DNA of 64,000 nucleotides from Legionella sp. PATHC032 (GCF_026191185.1 NZ_JAPHOV010000001.1:1917001-1981000), one strand, 5' to 3'; shown: positions 39,178 to 50,238, counted from the first letter of the stretch. The notes: generated from the letters alone by a model not told the origin. Translations and numbers: made by a program.

Positions 39178-41628
39178 TTAATGAGCGTGTAAATCATTAT
39201 TTTTAATTTTTTTTGATCTTTTATTCAATATAGTACCAGGTTGTATATTTGTTGGCTCCTCTACCCATGGATTGCGTTGCAAAGCCAGCTCCAAAACCTG
39301 TTCAATGGTGTTAACAGGATGAATTGTCAGCTTGCGTAACACATTATCAGGGATTTCCTCAAGGTCCTTTACATTCTCCTCAGGGATAAGGACATGTTTG
39401 ATTCCACCACGATGTGCAGCCAGCAATTTCTCTTTTAATCCTCCAATCGGCAAAACTTGCCCACGCAGAGTAATTTCACCTGTCATAGCTACATCTGCCT
39501 TAACCGGTATTTGAGTTACTATGGAAACCAGAACTGTGCACATTCCTATACCAGCACTTGGACCATCTTTGGGTGTTGCCCCTTCCGGGACATGAACATG
39601 AAAATCATGTTTCTCATAAAAATCATCTGGCAAACCAAAAGCTTTAGCACGGCTTCTGACTACTGTCATAGCAGCATGTATGGACTCTTGCATTACCTCA
39701 CCTAGTTGACCAGTATGAGTCACTTTACCCTTACCTGGCATTATGGATGCCTCTATAGTCAGAAGTTCTCCTCCAACACTTGTCCAGGCTAAACCAGTGA
39801 CTTGACCAATCTGATCGTATTGTTCAGCCAATCCATAACGATACTTTTTAACGCCTAAATACTTAGTAATATTACTAACGGATATATTGATTGTTTTTCC
39901 TTTTTTGCCCTTTTTGCTTGAGAGTATTTCCTTAACAACTTTTCTGCATATACTCGCTATATCCCTTTCGAGATTACGTACACCGGCTTCTCGTGTATAA
40001 TAACGAATGATATCTCTGATAGCTCCCTCGCTAATATGGATTTCTTCACTGGTTAAACCATTTAACAGCATTTGCTTGGGAACCAAATATTTTTCAGCAA
40101 TACTGACTTTTTCGTCTTCAGTGTATCCGGGTAAACGAATCACTTCCATTCTGTCTAATAACGGGGCTGGAATTTCAAGCGAATTTGCTGTCGCAATAAA
40201 CATAACATCACTTAGGTCATAATCAACTTCCAGGTAATGATCACTAAATGTATGGTTCTGTTCAGGATCTAATACTTCCAGTAATGCTGATGCTGGATCA
40301 CCGCGAAAATCCATTGCCATCTTATCTACTTCATCCAGCATAATAAGCGGATTTTTAACTCCTGCCTTGCATAATTTTTGGATAATTTTACCTGGCATGG
40401 AGCCTATATAAGTTCTTCGATGACCACGAATCTCTGCTTCATCTCTTACCCCACCTAAAGCAATGCGTATGAAAGTTCTTCCGGTAGCATTTGCAATAGA
40501 TTGTCCAAGAGAAGTTTTACCTACCCCAGGAGGACCTACTAAACACAAGATCGGTCCTTTCAATCTTTTTACACGTTGTTGTACTGCCAGATATTCGATG
40601 ATACGTTCTTTAACCTGTTCCAGACCATGATGTTCCTTATCGAGTAATTTTTCTGCTTTCAATAAATCAAACTGAATTTTGGTTCGCTTCTTCCATGGAA
40701 CCATTAGCATCCAATCAAGATAGTTACGAATAACAGTTGCTTCAGCAGACATTGGGGACATCATTTTTAACTTATGTAACTCTGCTAGGGCTTTCTCTTT
40801 GGCTTCTTTCGGCATTCCGGCCTTTTTGATTGAATTTTCTAATTGTTCAATCTCATTACCTTCCTCACCCATCTCCCCTAATTCTTTCTGAATAGCCTTG
40901 ATTTGTTCGTTTAGATAGTATTCTCTCTGGCTTTTTTCCATTTGTCGTTTGACTCGACCTCTTACACGTTTTTCCACATGTAACAAATCAATTTCATTTT
41001 CAATCGCTGCCATTAATTTCTCAAGCCGAGTTCCTACATCCATAGTTTCAAGCAACTCTTGCTTATCATCTACTTTAAGTGTTAAATGCGCGGCAATAGT
41101 ATCAGCCAAGCGACCTGGCTCTTCTATGCCTGCTAATGGTGATAAGACCTCCGGGGGAATTTTCTTATTAAGCTTTATATATTGTTCAAATTGCGACATC
41201 AAAGATCTCATTAGAATTGCAATTTCTTGTTCTTGTATTGTTGAGCCCACTTCCTCAATGTATTCAAGTGTGGCTTCAAGGTAACCTTTATCCTGAATAT
41301 ACTCCTTGACTCGTGCACGCTGTTCACCTTCAACAAGAACTTTCACAGTTCCGTCAGGTAACTTTAACAATTGCAAAACACTGGATACAGTTCCCACTTG
41401 ATAGATATCTTCTGGGCCAGGATCATCATGAGCCGACTTACGCTGGGCGACTAAAAAAATTTGTTTATTATCAAGCATCGCTGCTTCAAGAGCTTTAATT
41501 GACTTTCCACGCCCCACAAAGAGAGGTATAACCATATGCGGGTAGACGACTACGTCCCTCAATGGTAATACAGGCAAAGCAGAAGATTTCACAGTCTCAT
41601 TTGATATTATTTCATTTTCATTAGACAT
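39178..41628 (-). CDS. lon: ATP-dependent protease La (Lon)
   Basis: Cytosolic AAA+ serine protease, 816 residues (E. coli 784). N-terminal substrate domain ([25 protein letters not shown]), Walker [18 protein letters not shown] near residue 362, Walker [12 protein letters not shown], and C-terminal S16 protease domain with the catalytic serine in [11 protein letters not shown] and the lysine in the following [14 protein letters not shown] region. The last 30 residues ([14 protein letters not shown]) are a basic tail. Degrades damaged and regulatory proteins. Lies between clpX and hupB. Confidence 0.96.
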   Translation of the reverse strand: MSNENEIISNETVKSSALPVLPLRDVVVYPHMVIPLFVGRGKSIKALEAAMLDNKQIFLVAQRKSAHDDPGPEDIYQVGTVSSVLQLLKLPDGTVKVLVEGEQRARVKEYIQDKGYLEATLEYIEEVGSTIQEQEIAILMRSLMSQFEQYIKLNKKIPPEVLSPLAGIEEPGRLADTIAAHLTLKVDDKQELLETMDVGTRLEKLMAAIENEIDLLHVEKRVRGRVKRQMEKSQREYYLNEQIKAIQKELGEMGEEGNEIEQLENSIKKAGMPKEAKEKALAELHKLKMMSPMSAEATVIRNYLDWMLMVPWKKRTKIQFDLLKAEKLLDKEHHGLEQVKERIIEYLAVQQRVKRLKGPILCLVGPPGVGKTSLGQSIANATGRTFIRIALGGVRDEAEIRGHRRTYIGSMPGKIIQKLCKAGVKNPLIMLDEVDKMAMDFRGDPASALLEVLDPEQNHTFSDHYLEVDYDLSDVMFIATANSLEIPAPLLDRMEVIRLPGYTEDEKVSIAEKYLVPKQMLLNGLTSEEIHISEGAIRDIIRYYTREAGVRNLERDIASICRKVVKEILSSKKGKKGKTINISVSNITKYLGVKKYRYGLAEQYDQIGQVTGLAWTSVGGELLTIEASIMPGKGKVTHTGQLGEVMQESIHAAMTVVRSRAKAFGLPDDFYEKHDFHVHVPEGATPKDGPSAGIGMCTVLVSIVTQIPVKADVAMTGEITLRGQVLPIGGLKEKLLAAHRGGIKHVLIPEENVKDLEEIPDNVLRKLTIHPVNTIEQVLELALQRNPWVEEPTNIQPGTILNKRSKKIKNNDLHAH

Positions 41629-41816
41629 AATGACCCTTATTCAAAGGAAAATTTCTTGGTTATAGTTTCTTATACTATTCTTACGAGTATACAGATATTG
41701 GTGCTGGTGAACAATTCGTAATGTGAGAGTTAGTCGATTGCTATTAAGATGACTAAAGTTAGTTATTTTAAGCTACAAAAACAGCTTTAAATCTATTTGT
41801 GAATGAAACGTAAAAT

Positions 41817-41849
41817 GATTTCTGCAATATTTAAATTATTACAGAAATC
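41817..41849 (-). terminator. terminator downstream of clpX
   Basis: Long stem GATTTCTG..AATA/TATT..CAGAAATC with one G-U pair, followed on the minus strand by ATTTTACG. It stands directly after the clpX stop and separates clpX from lon. Confidence 0.65.
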
Positions 41850-41859
41850 AACATATTAC

Positions 41860-43134
41860 CTAATCTTTACTACCAGACACACTTTTTTTCTCATCCTGTT
41901 CATAAATGAGAATCGGTTTAGATAGTCCATTCACTACACTCTCATCAATAACGACCTTATTCACTCCTTCCAAGGAAGGTAAGTCATACATGGTGTCTAA
42001 AAGAATATTTTCAAGTATTGATCGCAAACCTCTTGCGCCCATTTTTCTTTCGAGCGCTTTTTTGGCGATAGCAATCAAAGCTTCCTCTCTAAACTCAAGT
42101 TCCGAACCTTCCATTTTGAAAAGTGATTGAAATTGCTTTGTTAAAGCATTCTTCGGCCTTGTTAATATATCTATCAATGCCGTTTCATCAAGTTCCTGTA
42201 AAGTGGTGACAACAGGCAATCGACCTACAAACTCAGGAATTAATCCATATTTAATTAAATCATCTGACTCCAATTGACCTAAAACTTTTGAAACTTCATC
42301 ACTACTGTTTTTCTTGCTTTTTAATTGAGCAGAAAAACCTATACTTGATTTATCGCTGCGTTCACGAATTACTTTGTCCAAACCCGCAAAAGCGCCGCCA
42401 CAGATAAATAAAATATTCGATGTATCTACCTGCAAAAATTCTTGCTGTGGATGCTTTCGCCCACCTTGCGGTGGAACAGATGCAATAGTACCTTCGATTA
42501 ATTTCAGTAAAGCTTGTTGAACGCCTTCTCCTGAAACATCTCTGGTAATAGATGGGTTATCTGATTTGCGTGAAATCTTATCGATTTCATCGATATAGAC
42601 AATACCTTGCTGTGCCTTATCTACATCATAGTCACACTTCTGTAATAACTTCTGAATGATATTTTCAACGTCTTCACCAACATATCCAGCTTCAGTAAGG
42701 GTAGTGGCATCAGCCATGGCAAAAGGAACATTAAGTATTCGCGCTAAAGTTTGAGCTAAAAGAGTCTTACCACTGCCAGTAGGTCCTATAAGTAGAATAT
42801 TACTTTTACCAAGTTCAACGCCATCCTCACTTTTGTGCTGTAATCTCTTATAGTGATTATATACTGCAACCGATAAAACCTTTTTGGCATGCTGTTGACC
42901 TATTACATATTCATCTAGAAAATTAGATATTTCTTTTGGCGTCGGTAGACGTGTCTCTGCTTCTTCGTGAGTTTCATGTGTTTCTTCTCGAATAATATCA
43001 TTACAAAGCTCTACACATTCATCACATACAAATACAGAAGGTCCAGCAATTAATTTTTTTACCTCATGTTGACTCTTACCACAAAAAGAGCAATATAAGA
43101 CCTTATCTCCATTTCCGTTACCGGATTTACTCAT
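41860..43134 (-). CDS. clpX: ATP-dependent Clp protease, ATP-binding subunit ClpX
   Basis: AAA+ unfoldase, 424 residues from the ATG at 43134, the same length as E. coli ClpX; a start two codons upstream is possible. N-terminal zinc-binding domain [31 protein letters not shown], Walker [17 protein letters not shown], Walker [11 protein letters not shown], pore motif YVGEDVENI, sensor region and the ClpP-contacting IGF-type loop SSIGFSAQ. Delivers substrates to ClpP, encoded just upstream. Confidence 0.96.
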   Translation of the reverse strand: MSKSGNGNGDKVLYCSFCGKSQHEVKKLIAGPSVFVCDECVELCNDIIREETHETHEEAETRLPTPKEISNFLDEYVIGQQHAKKVLSVAVYNHYKRLQHKSEDGVELGKSNILLIGPTGSGKTLLAQTLARILNVPFAMADATTLTEAGYVGEDVENIIQKLLQKCDYDVDKAQQGIVYIDEIDKISRKSDNPSITRDVSGEGVQQALLKLIEGTIASVPPQGGRKHPQQEFLQVDTSNILFICGGAFAGLDKVIRERSDKSSIGFSAQLKSKKNSSDEVSKVLGQLESDDLIKYGLIPEFVGRLPVVTTLQELDETALIDILTRPKNALTKQFQSLFKMEGSELEFREEALIAIAKKALERKMGARGLRSILENILLDTMYDLPSLEGVNKVVIDESVVNGLSKPILIYEQDEKKSVSGSKD

Positions 43135-43274
43135 AACCAAACCCCTTCTTACAGCTATTACTATTTAATAGTAATTACATGTAAAATTTTAGACAATCAG
43201 ATAATATTGCGCCACCACATTACTATCAAACCAACTTACATTATACTCAGATAAACCAGGAGTATCTAGCCAAG

Positions 43275-43919
43275 CTATAAGTCTGTAGAATGTCCCGCAA
43301 CTTGTCTGTCATAGAGAACTTTATCAATTAAACCGTACTCCATAGCCTGAGTGGCGCTCATAAAGTTATCTCTTTCTGTATCACGCATGATTTGATCAGG
43401 TGTTTTTTTAGTGTGTTTAGCCATAATATTATTCAAACGCTCTCTCACTGCCAATGTTTCTCGAGCATGAATTTCTATATCTGTTGCTTGACCTCTATAA
43501 CCACCTAGAGGCTGATGTATCATAACTCTTGAGTTAGGCAAGCAGAATCGTTTGCCTTCAGCACCAGCACAGAGGAGCAAGGCAGCAGCGCTTGCTGCCT
43601 GACCTATGCATAAAGTACTTACGTCTGGCTTAATAAATTGCATGGTGTCGTAAATAGCAAGGCCTGCAGTAACGACTCCACCAGGGGAATTAATATATAA
43701 AGATATATCTTTCTCTGGATTTTCAGATTCCAGAAACAACAACTGAGCCACAACCAGGTTAGCCATATGATCTTCTACTTCACCCAAGAGAAAAATAATT
43801 CTTTCTTTTAATAATCTTGAATAAATATCATAGGAACGCTCACCTCTTGAGGTTTGCTCAATTACCATTGGTATTAATCCGCTTGCATTACGGATAATAT
43901 TATCTGAATAGCCTGGCAT
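43275..43919 (-). CDS. clpP: ATP-dependent Clp protease, proteolytic subunit ClpP
   Basis: Serine protease of 214 residues. Catalytic triad Ser110 ([13 protein letters not shown]), His135 (VMIHQPLGG) and Asp184 ([10 protein letters not shown]), matching E. coli positions within one residue. GQAASAA replaces the usual GQAASMG after the serine, a mild variation. In L. pneumophila ClpP is known to matter for stress tolerance and virulence-phase switching. Its start lies three bases from the tig stop, so tig and clpP are co-transcribed, with clpX 135 bases on. Confidence 0.96.
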   Translation of the reverse strand: MPGYSDNIIRNASGLIPMVIEQTSRGERSYDIYSRLLKERIIFLLGEVEDHMANLVVAQLLFLESENPEKDISLYINSPGGVVTAGLAIYDTMQFIKPDVSTLCIGQAASAAALLLCAGAEGKRFCLPNSRVMIHQPLGGYRGQATDIEIHARETLAVRERLNNIMAKHTKKTPDQIMRDTERDNFMSATQAMEYGLIDKVLYDRQVAGHSTDL

Positions 43920-43921
43920 GC

Positions 43922-45253
43922 TTACTCTCCTTTTTTCTCAGTGCCCTTTTTGGGATTCATCACTGAATCATAATCCATATTTTTATATTTAAGTTTCGCA
44001 TCTTCTGCTATTTTATCAGCAACCATATCTTCCATAACTAATGCCTCAACTTCAGCCATATGTTCTTTGCTGCTTTGATACCACGCGCGAAGCTCATCGG
44101 GACTTTCATAAGCACTGGCAAATTTATCAATCATAGCATTTACTTTGTCATTGTCTGCAACAATTTCATGTTTTTTGACATACTCAGCAAAAAGTAAACC
44201 TAAATGCACACGTCGCTTGGCTTGTTCTTCAAATAGCTCCCTTGGAAAATCAGGAATTTTTTCATCATCTTTATGTTCGTGACCAAACAAACGGTGATAC
44301 ATGTCATGTTTTAAATGCTCAATTTCTTTATCTATCAAAGCAATTGGCAGCTCAACATTATTCACAGACATTAATGAATCAAACAGTTTCTCCCGGTTCA
44401 TCATGTTGACGCGACGCTCCAATTCACGCGCCATGTTTTCTCTGATATCCTTTTTAAGAGACTCAATACCACCTTCTTTTATATTGAATTTCTCCGCAAA
44501 TGCATCATCCAAAGCGGGCAGCTTGCCTTCCATAACCTTCTTGATAGTGATCTTGAATGTTGCTTCCTTCCCAGCCAAATCTTTATGGCCATAATCTTCA
44601 GGAAAATTAACTTTTATATCGAAAGGTTTATCAATTTCCCCACCAATAATCCCATCTTCAAATCCGGGAATCATCGAACCGGAGCCAATTACAAGCTCAT
44701 ATCCCTCAGCACTACCGCCTTGGAATGGCTTATCATCCAAAAATCCTTGAAAATCAATAACAACCTTATCATCTTTTTTGACTGCATGGGCTACTTCATG
44801 CCATTCTTTATTTTGCTCTCGTAATTTTTCAATCATGTTGTCAACATCTTTATCAGTGACTTCAGATCGAATTAATTCAACTGGAGCCTGATTTAGTTCG
44901 ACAATTTCAAAAACGGGCATAACCTCAAATACAGCGGTGTATTTAAAATCCTTACCAGGCTCAATTTCTAAAGGCTCAACATGAGGATAACCTGCTGGTA
45001 CCAGTTCATTTTTTTGTAAGGCTTCATATAAGGTAGATTGCACCATTTCCCGGGCAACTTCTTCACGCACGCTATCAGAGAAACGGTTTTTTACAACATT
45101 AAACGGGACTTTACCGGGACGAAAACCATCTATTTTCACTTTGCGAGCAAGATTTCTGAGACGCAAGCTCACTTCTTCCTCAACTTTCTCTGTAGGTACA
45201 GAAACTGTAACCTTACGCTCCAAACCTTTTAGGGTCTCAACAGAAACTTGCAT
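43922..45253 (-). CDS. tig: trigger factor
   Basis: Ribosome-bound chaperone and prolyl isomerase, 443 residues. Ribosome-docking loop [17 protein letters not shown] near residue 41; FKBP-like domain [44 protein letters not shown] near residues 165-205; long helical C-terminal arms. The C-terminus is Lys-rich. First protein gene of the tig-clpP-clpX-lon-hupB-ppiD block; 30 bases after the tRNA-Leu gene on the same strand. Confidence 0.95.
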   Translation of the reverse strand: MQVSVETLKGLERKVTVSVPTEKVEEEVSLRLRNLARKVKIDGFRPGKVPFNVVKNRFSDSVREEVAREMVQSTLYEALQKNELVPAGYPHVEPLEIEPGKDFKYTAVFEVMPVFEIVELNQAPVELIRSEVTDKDVDNMIEKLREQNKEWHEVAHAVKKDDKVVIDFQGFLDDKPFQGGSAEGYELVIGSGSMIPGFEDGIIGGEIDKPFDIKVNFPEDYGHKDLAGKEATFKITIKKVMEGKLPALDDAFAEKFNIKEGGIESLKKDIRENMARELERRVNMMNREKLFDSLMSVNNVELPIALIDKEIEHLKHDMYHRLFGHEHKDDEKIPDFPRELFEEQAKRRVHLGLLFAEYVKKHEIVADNDKVNAMIDKFASAYESPDELRAWYQSSKEHMAEVEALVMEDMVADKIAEDAKLKYKNMDYDSVMNPKKGTEKKGE

Positions 45254-45282
45254 TAATTCACCTCTCGGAAGTTATCATGAAA

Positions 45283-45367
45283 TGGTGCGAAAGGAGAGAC
45301 TCGAACTCTCACGGGTCGCCCCGCTGGAACCTAAATCCAGTGCGTCTACCAATTCCGCCACTTTCGC
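45283..45367 (-). tRNA. tRNA-Leu (TAG)
   Basis: 85 bases with a long variable arm and encoded CCA. Anticodon TAG in GATTTAGGTT; acceptor GCGAAAG. Last tRNA of the Pro-Arg-His-Leu operon, 30 bases before tig. Confidence 0.95.
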
Positions 45368-45457
45368 AATCAGGTTGGATTATCAATCAGTAATTCAGTC
45401 TTGTAAAGACTCAGATGGAATCTTTAGCGGTAGACTCAAAATTATATTTGTTACAAA

Positions 45458-45534
45458 TGGGGTGAACGATGGGACTCGAACCCACGACAACCGGGATCAC
45501 AACCCGGGGCTCTACCAACTGAGCTACGCTCACC
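45458..45534 (-). tRNA. tRNA-His (GTG)
   Basis: 77 bases with the extra 5' G paired to the discriminator C, the tRNA-His identity feature, and an encoded CCA. Anticodon GTG in GTTGTGATC. Confidence 0.95.
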
Positions 45535-45548
45535 AAAATTACTCTTAA

Positions 45549-45660
45549 CAGGACTTACGAAACTCCCCAGATTAAAAATTCATAATTTTCAATATAGCTA
45601 TTTGTACAAAATAAGGTTTCATTAAAAATCATGCAACTATGGAGGGTTTTGTAAGCCCTG
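45549..45660. mobile_element. diverged MITE-like palindrome inside a tRNA operon
   Basis: 112 bases, non-coding. Left end CAGGACTTACGAAACTCCCC; right end, reverse-complemented, CAGGGCTTACAAAACCCTCC. These are imperfect inverted repeats and resemble the ends of the element at 30255. The centre differs. Unlike that copy, no direct repeat is visible at the borders, so this is probably an older insertion. It separates the Arg and His tRNA genes. Confidence 0.62.
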
Positions 45661-45692
45661 TTCCAGCTATAATACTGCAAAAGCAAGGCGGC

Positions 45693-45769
45693 TGGCGCGC
45701 CCGGCAGGATTCGAACCTGCTACCCTCGGCTTAGAAGGCCGATGCTCTATCCAGATGAGCTACGGGCGC
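45693..45769 (-). tRNA. tRNA-Arg (TCT)
   Basis: 77 bases including CCA. Anticodon TCT in CCTTCTAAG; acceptor GCGCCCG with CGGGCGC. Confidence 0.96.
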
Positions 45770-45774
45770 TTAAA

Positions 45775-45851
45775 TGGTCGGGGAGGAGGGATTTGAACCC
45801 CCGACATCCTGCTCCCAAAGCAGGCGCGCTACCAGACTGCGCTACACCCCG
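45775..45851 (-). tRNA. tRNA-Pro (TGG)
   Basis: 77 bases including CCA. Anticodon TGG in GCTTTGGGAGC; acceptor CGGGGTG. First tRNA after the promoter at 45878-45906. Confidence 0.96.
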
Positions 45852-45877
45852 ATACCCGTCCCAAGGACAGAGCGCAG

Positions 45878-45906
45878 ATAATACTAGGAGCTATCACGAA
45901 GGTCAA
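45878..45906 (-). promoter_or_regulatory. near-consensus sigma-70 promoter of the tRNA operon
   Basis: On the minus strand TTGACC, 17-base spacer, TATTAT, followed by a GC-rich stretch (CTGCGCTC) like a stringent discriminator, about 25 bases before the tRNA-Pro 5' end. Confidence 0.82.
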
Positions 45907-46109
45907 TATCCTTTAGCATATAATTTTTATTTATTAATTAGTCTGAATTCCAATCTGGATTTATTCCAAACTTTTAGTCAATTTATTGCCCTTTGCAAAC
46001 ACTTATCTGTCTGTCTCAGTGTTATTACTGATAGTTACTTATGTACTATATAACCTCATGACTTAAATCAGCAATTAGGTTAGCATAATGAATTATCAGC
46101 AGATAAGTT

Positions 46110-47336
46110 ATGACTATGAAAACAAAACTATTACCCTTGTTTGATAATCTCAATCACATCCATAAAAATCATGAAAATGTGATATTACCTGATGCTCGAT
46201 TTCATAATGATTTCACTTATTGCTTAAATTTTTTAAAGAGCTACATAGGAAGCGAAGGCACATTCAACAGTTACAGAAGAGAAACAGAACGTTTATTACA
46301 ATGGTCATGGCTTGTCAAAAACTCTACAATTGATTCTTTAAGACGTGATGATATTGAACAATACATCCATTTCTGTCAAAACCCTCCTAAAACCTGGATT
46401 GGTCTAAAAAAAGTCCCGCGGTTTATCGAAAAAAATGGCAACCGGATACCTAATGGAGAATGGCGGCCTTTTGTAGTCACACTAAGTAAAGTATCCAGAA
46501 AAAATGGTCATATCGCATCAATAGATGAATTCAAGTTATCCCAGGGAGCCGTGCAAGAAATATTCGCCATTTTAAGTACCCTCTTCAATTTTCTAATTGC
46601 TGAAGAATATCTGGTTTCCAATCCAGTCGTACTCATTAGGCAAAAAAGCAAATTTATTCGCAAAAGACAACACAATGCGCCTGTTAGACGATTAAGCCTG
46701 GTGCAATGGGAAGCTGTCCTGCGAGCAGCTGAAACTTTAGCTGAGGATTCCCCTGAAAAACATGAGCGCACACGTTTTATTTTAAGTCTGTTATTTGGCA
46801 TGTACCTTCGTATCTCAGAACTTGCTGCGAGTGACAGATGGGTACCCAGTATGAATGATTTTGCCAAAGACAGTAATGGTCATTGGTGGTTTACAACCGT
46901 GGGAAAAGGAAATAAGGAGCGACAAATTGCAGTAAGTGATGCCATGTTGGAAAGCCTTAGCCGTTGGCGTGTATTTCTTGGACTTACTCCGCTTCCATCG
47001 CCAGCAGATAATTCACCTTTACTCCCTAAACTGAGAGGTCATGGCCCAATGAGTGATACAGCCCCTATAAGACGTATTGTTCAGCATTGTTTTGACTTGG
47101 CAGAGGAGCAACTTCGAATCAATGGTTTATTAGAGGAGGCGGATAATCTATCCGCTGCCACTGTGCATTGGCTGAGGCATACTGGAATATCAGAAGACGT
47201 AAAAATCAGGCCCAGAGAGCATGTACGCGATGACGCTGGACACAGTTCAAGTGCTACAACGGACAGGTATATTGATATAGAAAAACAAGCGCGTTATGAA
47301 TCGGCTCGAAAAAAAATAATTCAACCCAGCGAATAA
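46110..47336 (+). CDS. solitary tyrosine recombinase (phage integrase family)
   Basis: 408-residue site-specific recombinase. An N-terminal SAM-like core-binding domain (YCLNFLKSYIGSEGTFNSYRRETERLLQW) precedes the catalytic domain. The active-site set is present: Arg in GMYLRISELAA, Lys in TVGKGNKERQIAV, His-x-x-Arg in HWLRHTGIS, His in DAGHSS and the nucleophile Tyr in TTDRYID. It is not XerC or XerD by length and pattern. No prophage, excisionase or cargo gene adjoins it. It stands 260 bases from the 5' end of tRNA-Pro; integrases usually sit by the 3' end, so it may be a domesticated or orphan enzyme. Confidence 0.85.
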   Translation: MTMKTKLLPLFDNLNHIHKNHENVILPDARFHNDFTYCLNFLKSYIGSEGTFNSYRRETERLLQWSWLVKNSTIDSLRRDDIEQYIHFCQNPPKTWIGLKKVPRFIEKNGNRIPNGEWRPFVVTLSKVSRKNGHIASIDEFKLSQGAVQEIFAILSTLFNFLIAEEYLVSNPVVLIRQKSKFIRKRQHNAPVRRLSLVQWEAVLRAAETLAEDSPEKHERTRFILSLLFGMYLRISELAASDRWVPSMNDFAKDSNGHWWFTTVGKGNKERQIAVSDAMLESLSRWRVFLGLTPLPSPADNSPLLPKLRGHGPMSDTAPIRRIVQHCFDLAEEQLRINGLLEEADNLSAATVHWLRHTGISEDVKIRPREHVRDDAGHSSSATTDRYIDIEKQARYESARKKIIQPSE

Positions 47337-47660
47337 TTTTTTTAAGAAAATCAGATTGTAAGAGATTGCAAATACTTGACTCACCTATCAGGGCAAAATC
47401 ATATTTTGTTTATAATGCATAATTTGATTAATTACCACACAAGCGGAAATCTATCCTGCAAAATACGACAGAATTTACTACAGAATATAGACTCCTACCT
47501 GCATAAGAATGGCAATAATATGCTCAAATTTATAAAGTATAACAGCTCATAACCGATTCAAATTAGTATGCTCTCGCACCGACTACCTATATATGATCAA
47601 TAGGAAGCTGCGGATGATTTATGATAAAATGCCAGATTAATTCAAGCTTTGCGGTCTAAC
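47337..47660. other. 324-base spacer before the ABC-F gene
   Basis: AT-rich, no gene seen. TATAAT at 47411-47416 is a perfect -10 but lacks a matching -35. No repeat or attachment-site duplication of the nearby tRNA genes was found. Confidence 0.5.
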
Positions 47661-49511
47661 ATGCTTACATTGCGTCAAATTACCTTATCAAGAGGAGATA
47701 AAATTTTACTCGATAAGGTCAATGTCAGTCTTTATGAAAAACAAAAAATTGGCCTTATTGGTCATAACGGTTGTGGGAAATCGTCATTATTTGATTTTCT
47801 TTTAGGTCAATTGACTCCCGATACTGGCGAGTATCTAATTAATCCACAACTTAGTATCAGCCATTTATCTCAACAAATACCTGATAGCAATGAAAAAGCA
47901 TTGGATTTTGTTCTTGCAGGTGATCAGCAATATATTAAACTGCTAAAGCGTCTTTCAGAAGCTGAAAGAAAAGGCGATGATGCAGAAGTCTTGCAATGTC
48001 ATGAAGAACTTTCTCATACTGGTGGTTACAGTAAACCAGCGCAAGCAGCTGTTATTATGTCTGGCCTGGGATTTAATGGAAATCAGCAACAAGAACCGGT
48101 TAACAGCTTCTCTGGCGGTTGGAGAATGCGCTTGAATCTTGCGCGCTGCTTAATGAAACCAGCTGATCTGCTTCTGCTGGATGAGCCTACTAACCATTTA
48201 GATATGGAGGCCATTTTCTGGCTGGAGCGCTATTTGAAACAAAGTCCAAGTACTATTATTCTTATTTCACACGACAGGGAATTTCTTGATGCATTCGTTA
48301 CTCATATCTTACATATAGAAAATCGAAATCTTACACTCTACACAGGAAACTACAGCAGTTTTGAAAAAACGCATGCACAGCAATTAGCATTGCAACAAGC
48401 GATGCATGAAAAGCAACAACACAAAATAAGACATATGATGGCTTTTGTAACCCGCTTTAAAGCGAAAGCGACCAAAGCCAAGCAAGCGCAAAGTCGAATT
48501 AAAGCCATAGAAAAAATGGAAATAATTGCGGCAGCCCAGGCCGATTCTCCTTTTTCTTTTGATTTTTTCCCCTGCCCTCGCGCAGGAAATCCCTTAATTC
48601 AATGCAATCAGGTTGATGCAGGCTATACTGCTCACTCTCCTGTTTTGAAAAAAATCAAACTGTCTCTTAATCCAGGAGATAGAATTGCTCTTCTGGGACC
48701 TAACGGTGAAGGAAAATCAACCTTAATTAAAACACTTACAACCGATTTACCCGTATTCAATGGTGACATCCATCGCTCCCCACACTTGCAAATTGGATAC
48801 TATGCTCAGCATCAACTTGAGCAACTGGATTGTAAGTTAAGCCCGGTAGAAACTCTGCAAACCCTCACTCCAGAGACAAGAGAACAAACCATACGGGATT
48901 TTTTAGGTGGATTTAATTTCAGAGGGGATATGGCGGTACAACCCATTCACCACTTTTCAGGTGGCGAAAAAGCTCGCTTGGCATTAGCGAGACTGGTTTG
49001 GTTAAAGCCCAATCTTCTTTTACTGGATGAGCCAACAAACCATTTGGATCTTGGAATGAGGGCAGCAATTGAATTAGCACTGCAAACTTATGAGGGTGCT
49101 TTAATTTTGATTTCGCATGATCGTCATTTGCTAAAATCAAGTGTTGATAACTTCTATCTCATTTATCAAGGAAAAATACAGCCATTTGAAGGGGATCTTG
49201 ATGATTATTATCTCTGGCTGCAAACCAGAAATTCAGAAAAAGAATCTAAATTATCTGCTTCTTCAAATGACTATAAAGAAAGAAAGAGCTATCAAAACAA
49301 ATTAAAAAAATTGGAACAACTCATTGAACAGCATCAGAAGCAACTGCAGCATCTTGATAAGCAGTTGGCTGAGTCTTCTTTATATGAAGACACAAAACAG
49401 AAAGGAAAATTGGATAATCTGTTAAGAGAGCGAGAGATAGCCCATTCCTATTTAATGAAGACAGAAGAAGAATGGTTAGAAGTATGCCATGCCCTGGAAA
49501 ACCTGGAGTAA
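47661..49511 (+). CDS. yheS: ABC-F family ATPase (YheS-like)
   Basis: Soluble twin-ATPase protein, 616 residues from the ATG at 47661; a TTG at 47649 would extend it by four residues. Two cassettes: Walker A GLIGHNGCGKSSLF and LLGPNGEGKSTLIK; signatures NSFSGGWRMRLNLARCL and HFSGGEKARLALARLV; both Walker B segments read LLLLDEPTNHLD. The linker between the cassettes carries the basic helical region (RHMMAFVTRFKAKATKAKQAQSR) that in ABC-F proteins contacts ribosomal RNA. C-terminal coiled coil (KLEQLIEQHQKQLQHLDKQL). No membrane segment, so a ribosome-acting factor and not a transporter. Confidence 0.88.
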   Translation: MLTLRQITLSRGDKILLDKVNVSLYEKQKIGLIGHNGCGKSSLFDFLLGQLTPDTGEYLINPQLSISHLSQQIPDSNEKALDFVLAGDQQYIKLLKRLSEAERKGDDAEVLQCHEELSHTGGYSKPAQAAVIMSGLGFNGNQQQEPVNSFSGGWRMRLNLARCLMKPADLLLLDEPTNHLDMEAIFWLERYLKQSPSTIILISHDREFLDAFVTHILHIENRNLTLYTGNYSSFEKTHAQQLALQQAMHEKQQHKIRHMMAFVTRFKAKATKAKQAQSRIKAIEKMEIIAAAQADSPFSFDFFPCPRAGNPLIQCNQVDAGYTAHSPVLKKIKLSLNPGDRIALLGPNGEGKSTLIKTLTTDLPVFNGDIHRSPHLQIGYYAQHQLEQLDCKLSPVETLQTLTPETREQTIRDFLGGFNFRGDMAVQPIHHFSGGEKARLALARLVWLKPNLLLLDEPTNHLDLGMRAAIELALQTYEGALILISHDRHLLKSSVDNFYLIYQGKIQPFEGDLDDYYLWLQTRNSEKESKLSASSNDYKERKSYQNKLKKLEQLIEQHQKQLQHLDKQLAESSLYEDTKQKGKLDNLLREREIAHSYLMKTEEEWLEVCHALENLE

Positions 49512-49563
49512 AACAGCGATAGGGTTCCTAAGAGCATTAAGAGAGTCTGTTGATCAATATTAT

Positions 49564-50238
49564 TTAACCTTGCAACTGTTCCAGCATAGCTTTTGCTGCC
49601 AACTGTTCTGCTTTTCTTCTATTAGGACCCGTGCCATATGCTACCTGACTCACTCCTTCAATTGTGCATGTTACATGGAAGGTTTGAGCGTGCTCATCCC
49701 CCTCAACCTTTGTTAAGACGTATTCAGGTAAAGCGAATTTTGATGCTTGCAAAAACTCCTGTAATTGTGTTTTTGCGTCCTTTAAACAATGATTTAAATC
49801 CAGGTCATCCAGTCGTGAATTATAAAGCCTTAAAATAATCTGCTTGGCAGCGGTCATTCCTCCATCCAAATAAATAGCTGCCAATATAGCCTCAAGTGCA
49901 TCTGCTAATATAGATGTGCGCCGAAATCCACCACTCCTTAACTCACCTTGCCCAAGAAAAAGATAATCACCCAAATCTATTTCTCTGGCTATTTCCGCTA
50001 ACATTTCACCTTTAACAAGAAAAGAGCGTAAGCGACTTAATTGTCCTTCGCTGTGAAGTGGAAAACGGCTAAATAATTCATTGGCAATAACAAAACTTAA
50101 TATCGAATCCCCAAGAAATTCGAAACGCTCATAATTATCACTACCAGCACTGCAATGAGTCAAAGCCTGCTTCAAATAGGCCATGTTACTAAAATGATAA
50201 TTTAAACGCCTGCACAATCTTTCTAAATTAATTTTCAC
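49564..50238 (-). CDS. rnc: ribonuclease III
   Basis: Double-stranded-RNA endonuclease, 224 residues (E. coli 226). Catalytic signature YERFEFLGDSIL with the conserved Glu and Asp, second acidic site ILADALEAILAAIYLDG, and C-terminal dsRNA-binding domain (DAKTQLQEFLQASKFALPEYVL ... GPNRRKAEQLAAKAMLEQL). Processes rRNA and regulatory duplexes. Overlaps the preceding DUF4845 gene by 11 bases in the lepA-lepB-DUF4845-rnc cluster. Confidence 0.95.
   Translation of the reverse strand: MKINLERLCRRLNYHFSNMAYLKQALTHCSAGSDNYERFEFLGDSILSFVIANELFSRFPLHSEGQLSRLRSFLVKGEMLAEIAREIDLGDYLFLGQGELRSGGFRRTSILADALEAILAAIYLDGGMTAAKQIILRLYNSRLDDLDLNHCLKDAKTQLQEFLQASKFALPEYVLTKVEGDEHAQTFHVTCTIEGVSQVAYGTGPNRRKAEQLAAKAMLEQLQG

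Noticed and set aside
41629..41816. Heat-shock (sigma-32) promoter of lon
   Set aside because: The region before lon was read on the minus strand; no pair of elements matched the sigma-32 consensus with acceptable spacing.
45775..47336. tRNA-Pro as attachment site of an integrated island read by the nearby integrase
   Set aside because: The integrase lies on the 5' side of the tRNA, and I found no direct repeat of the tRNA 3' end in the following sequence.
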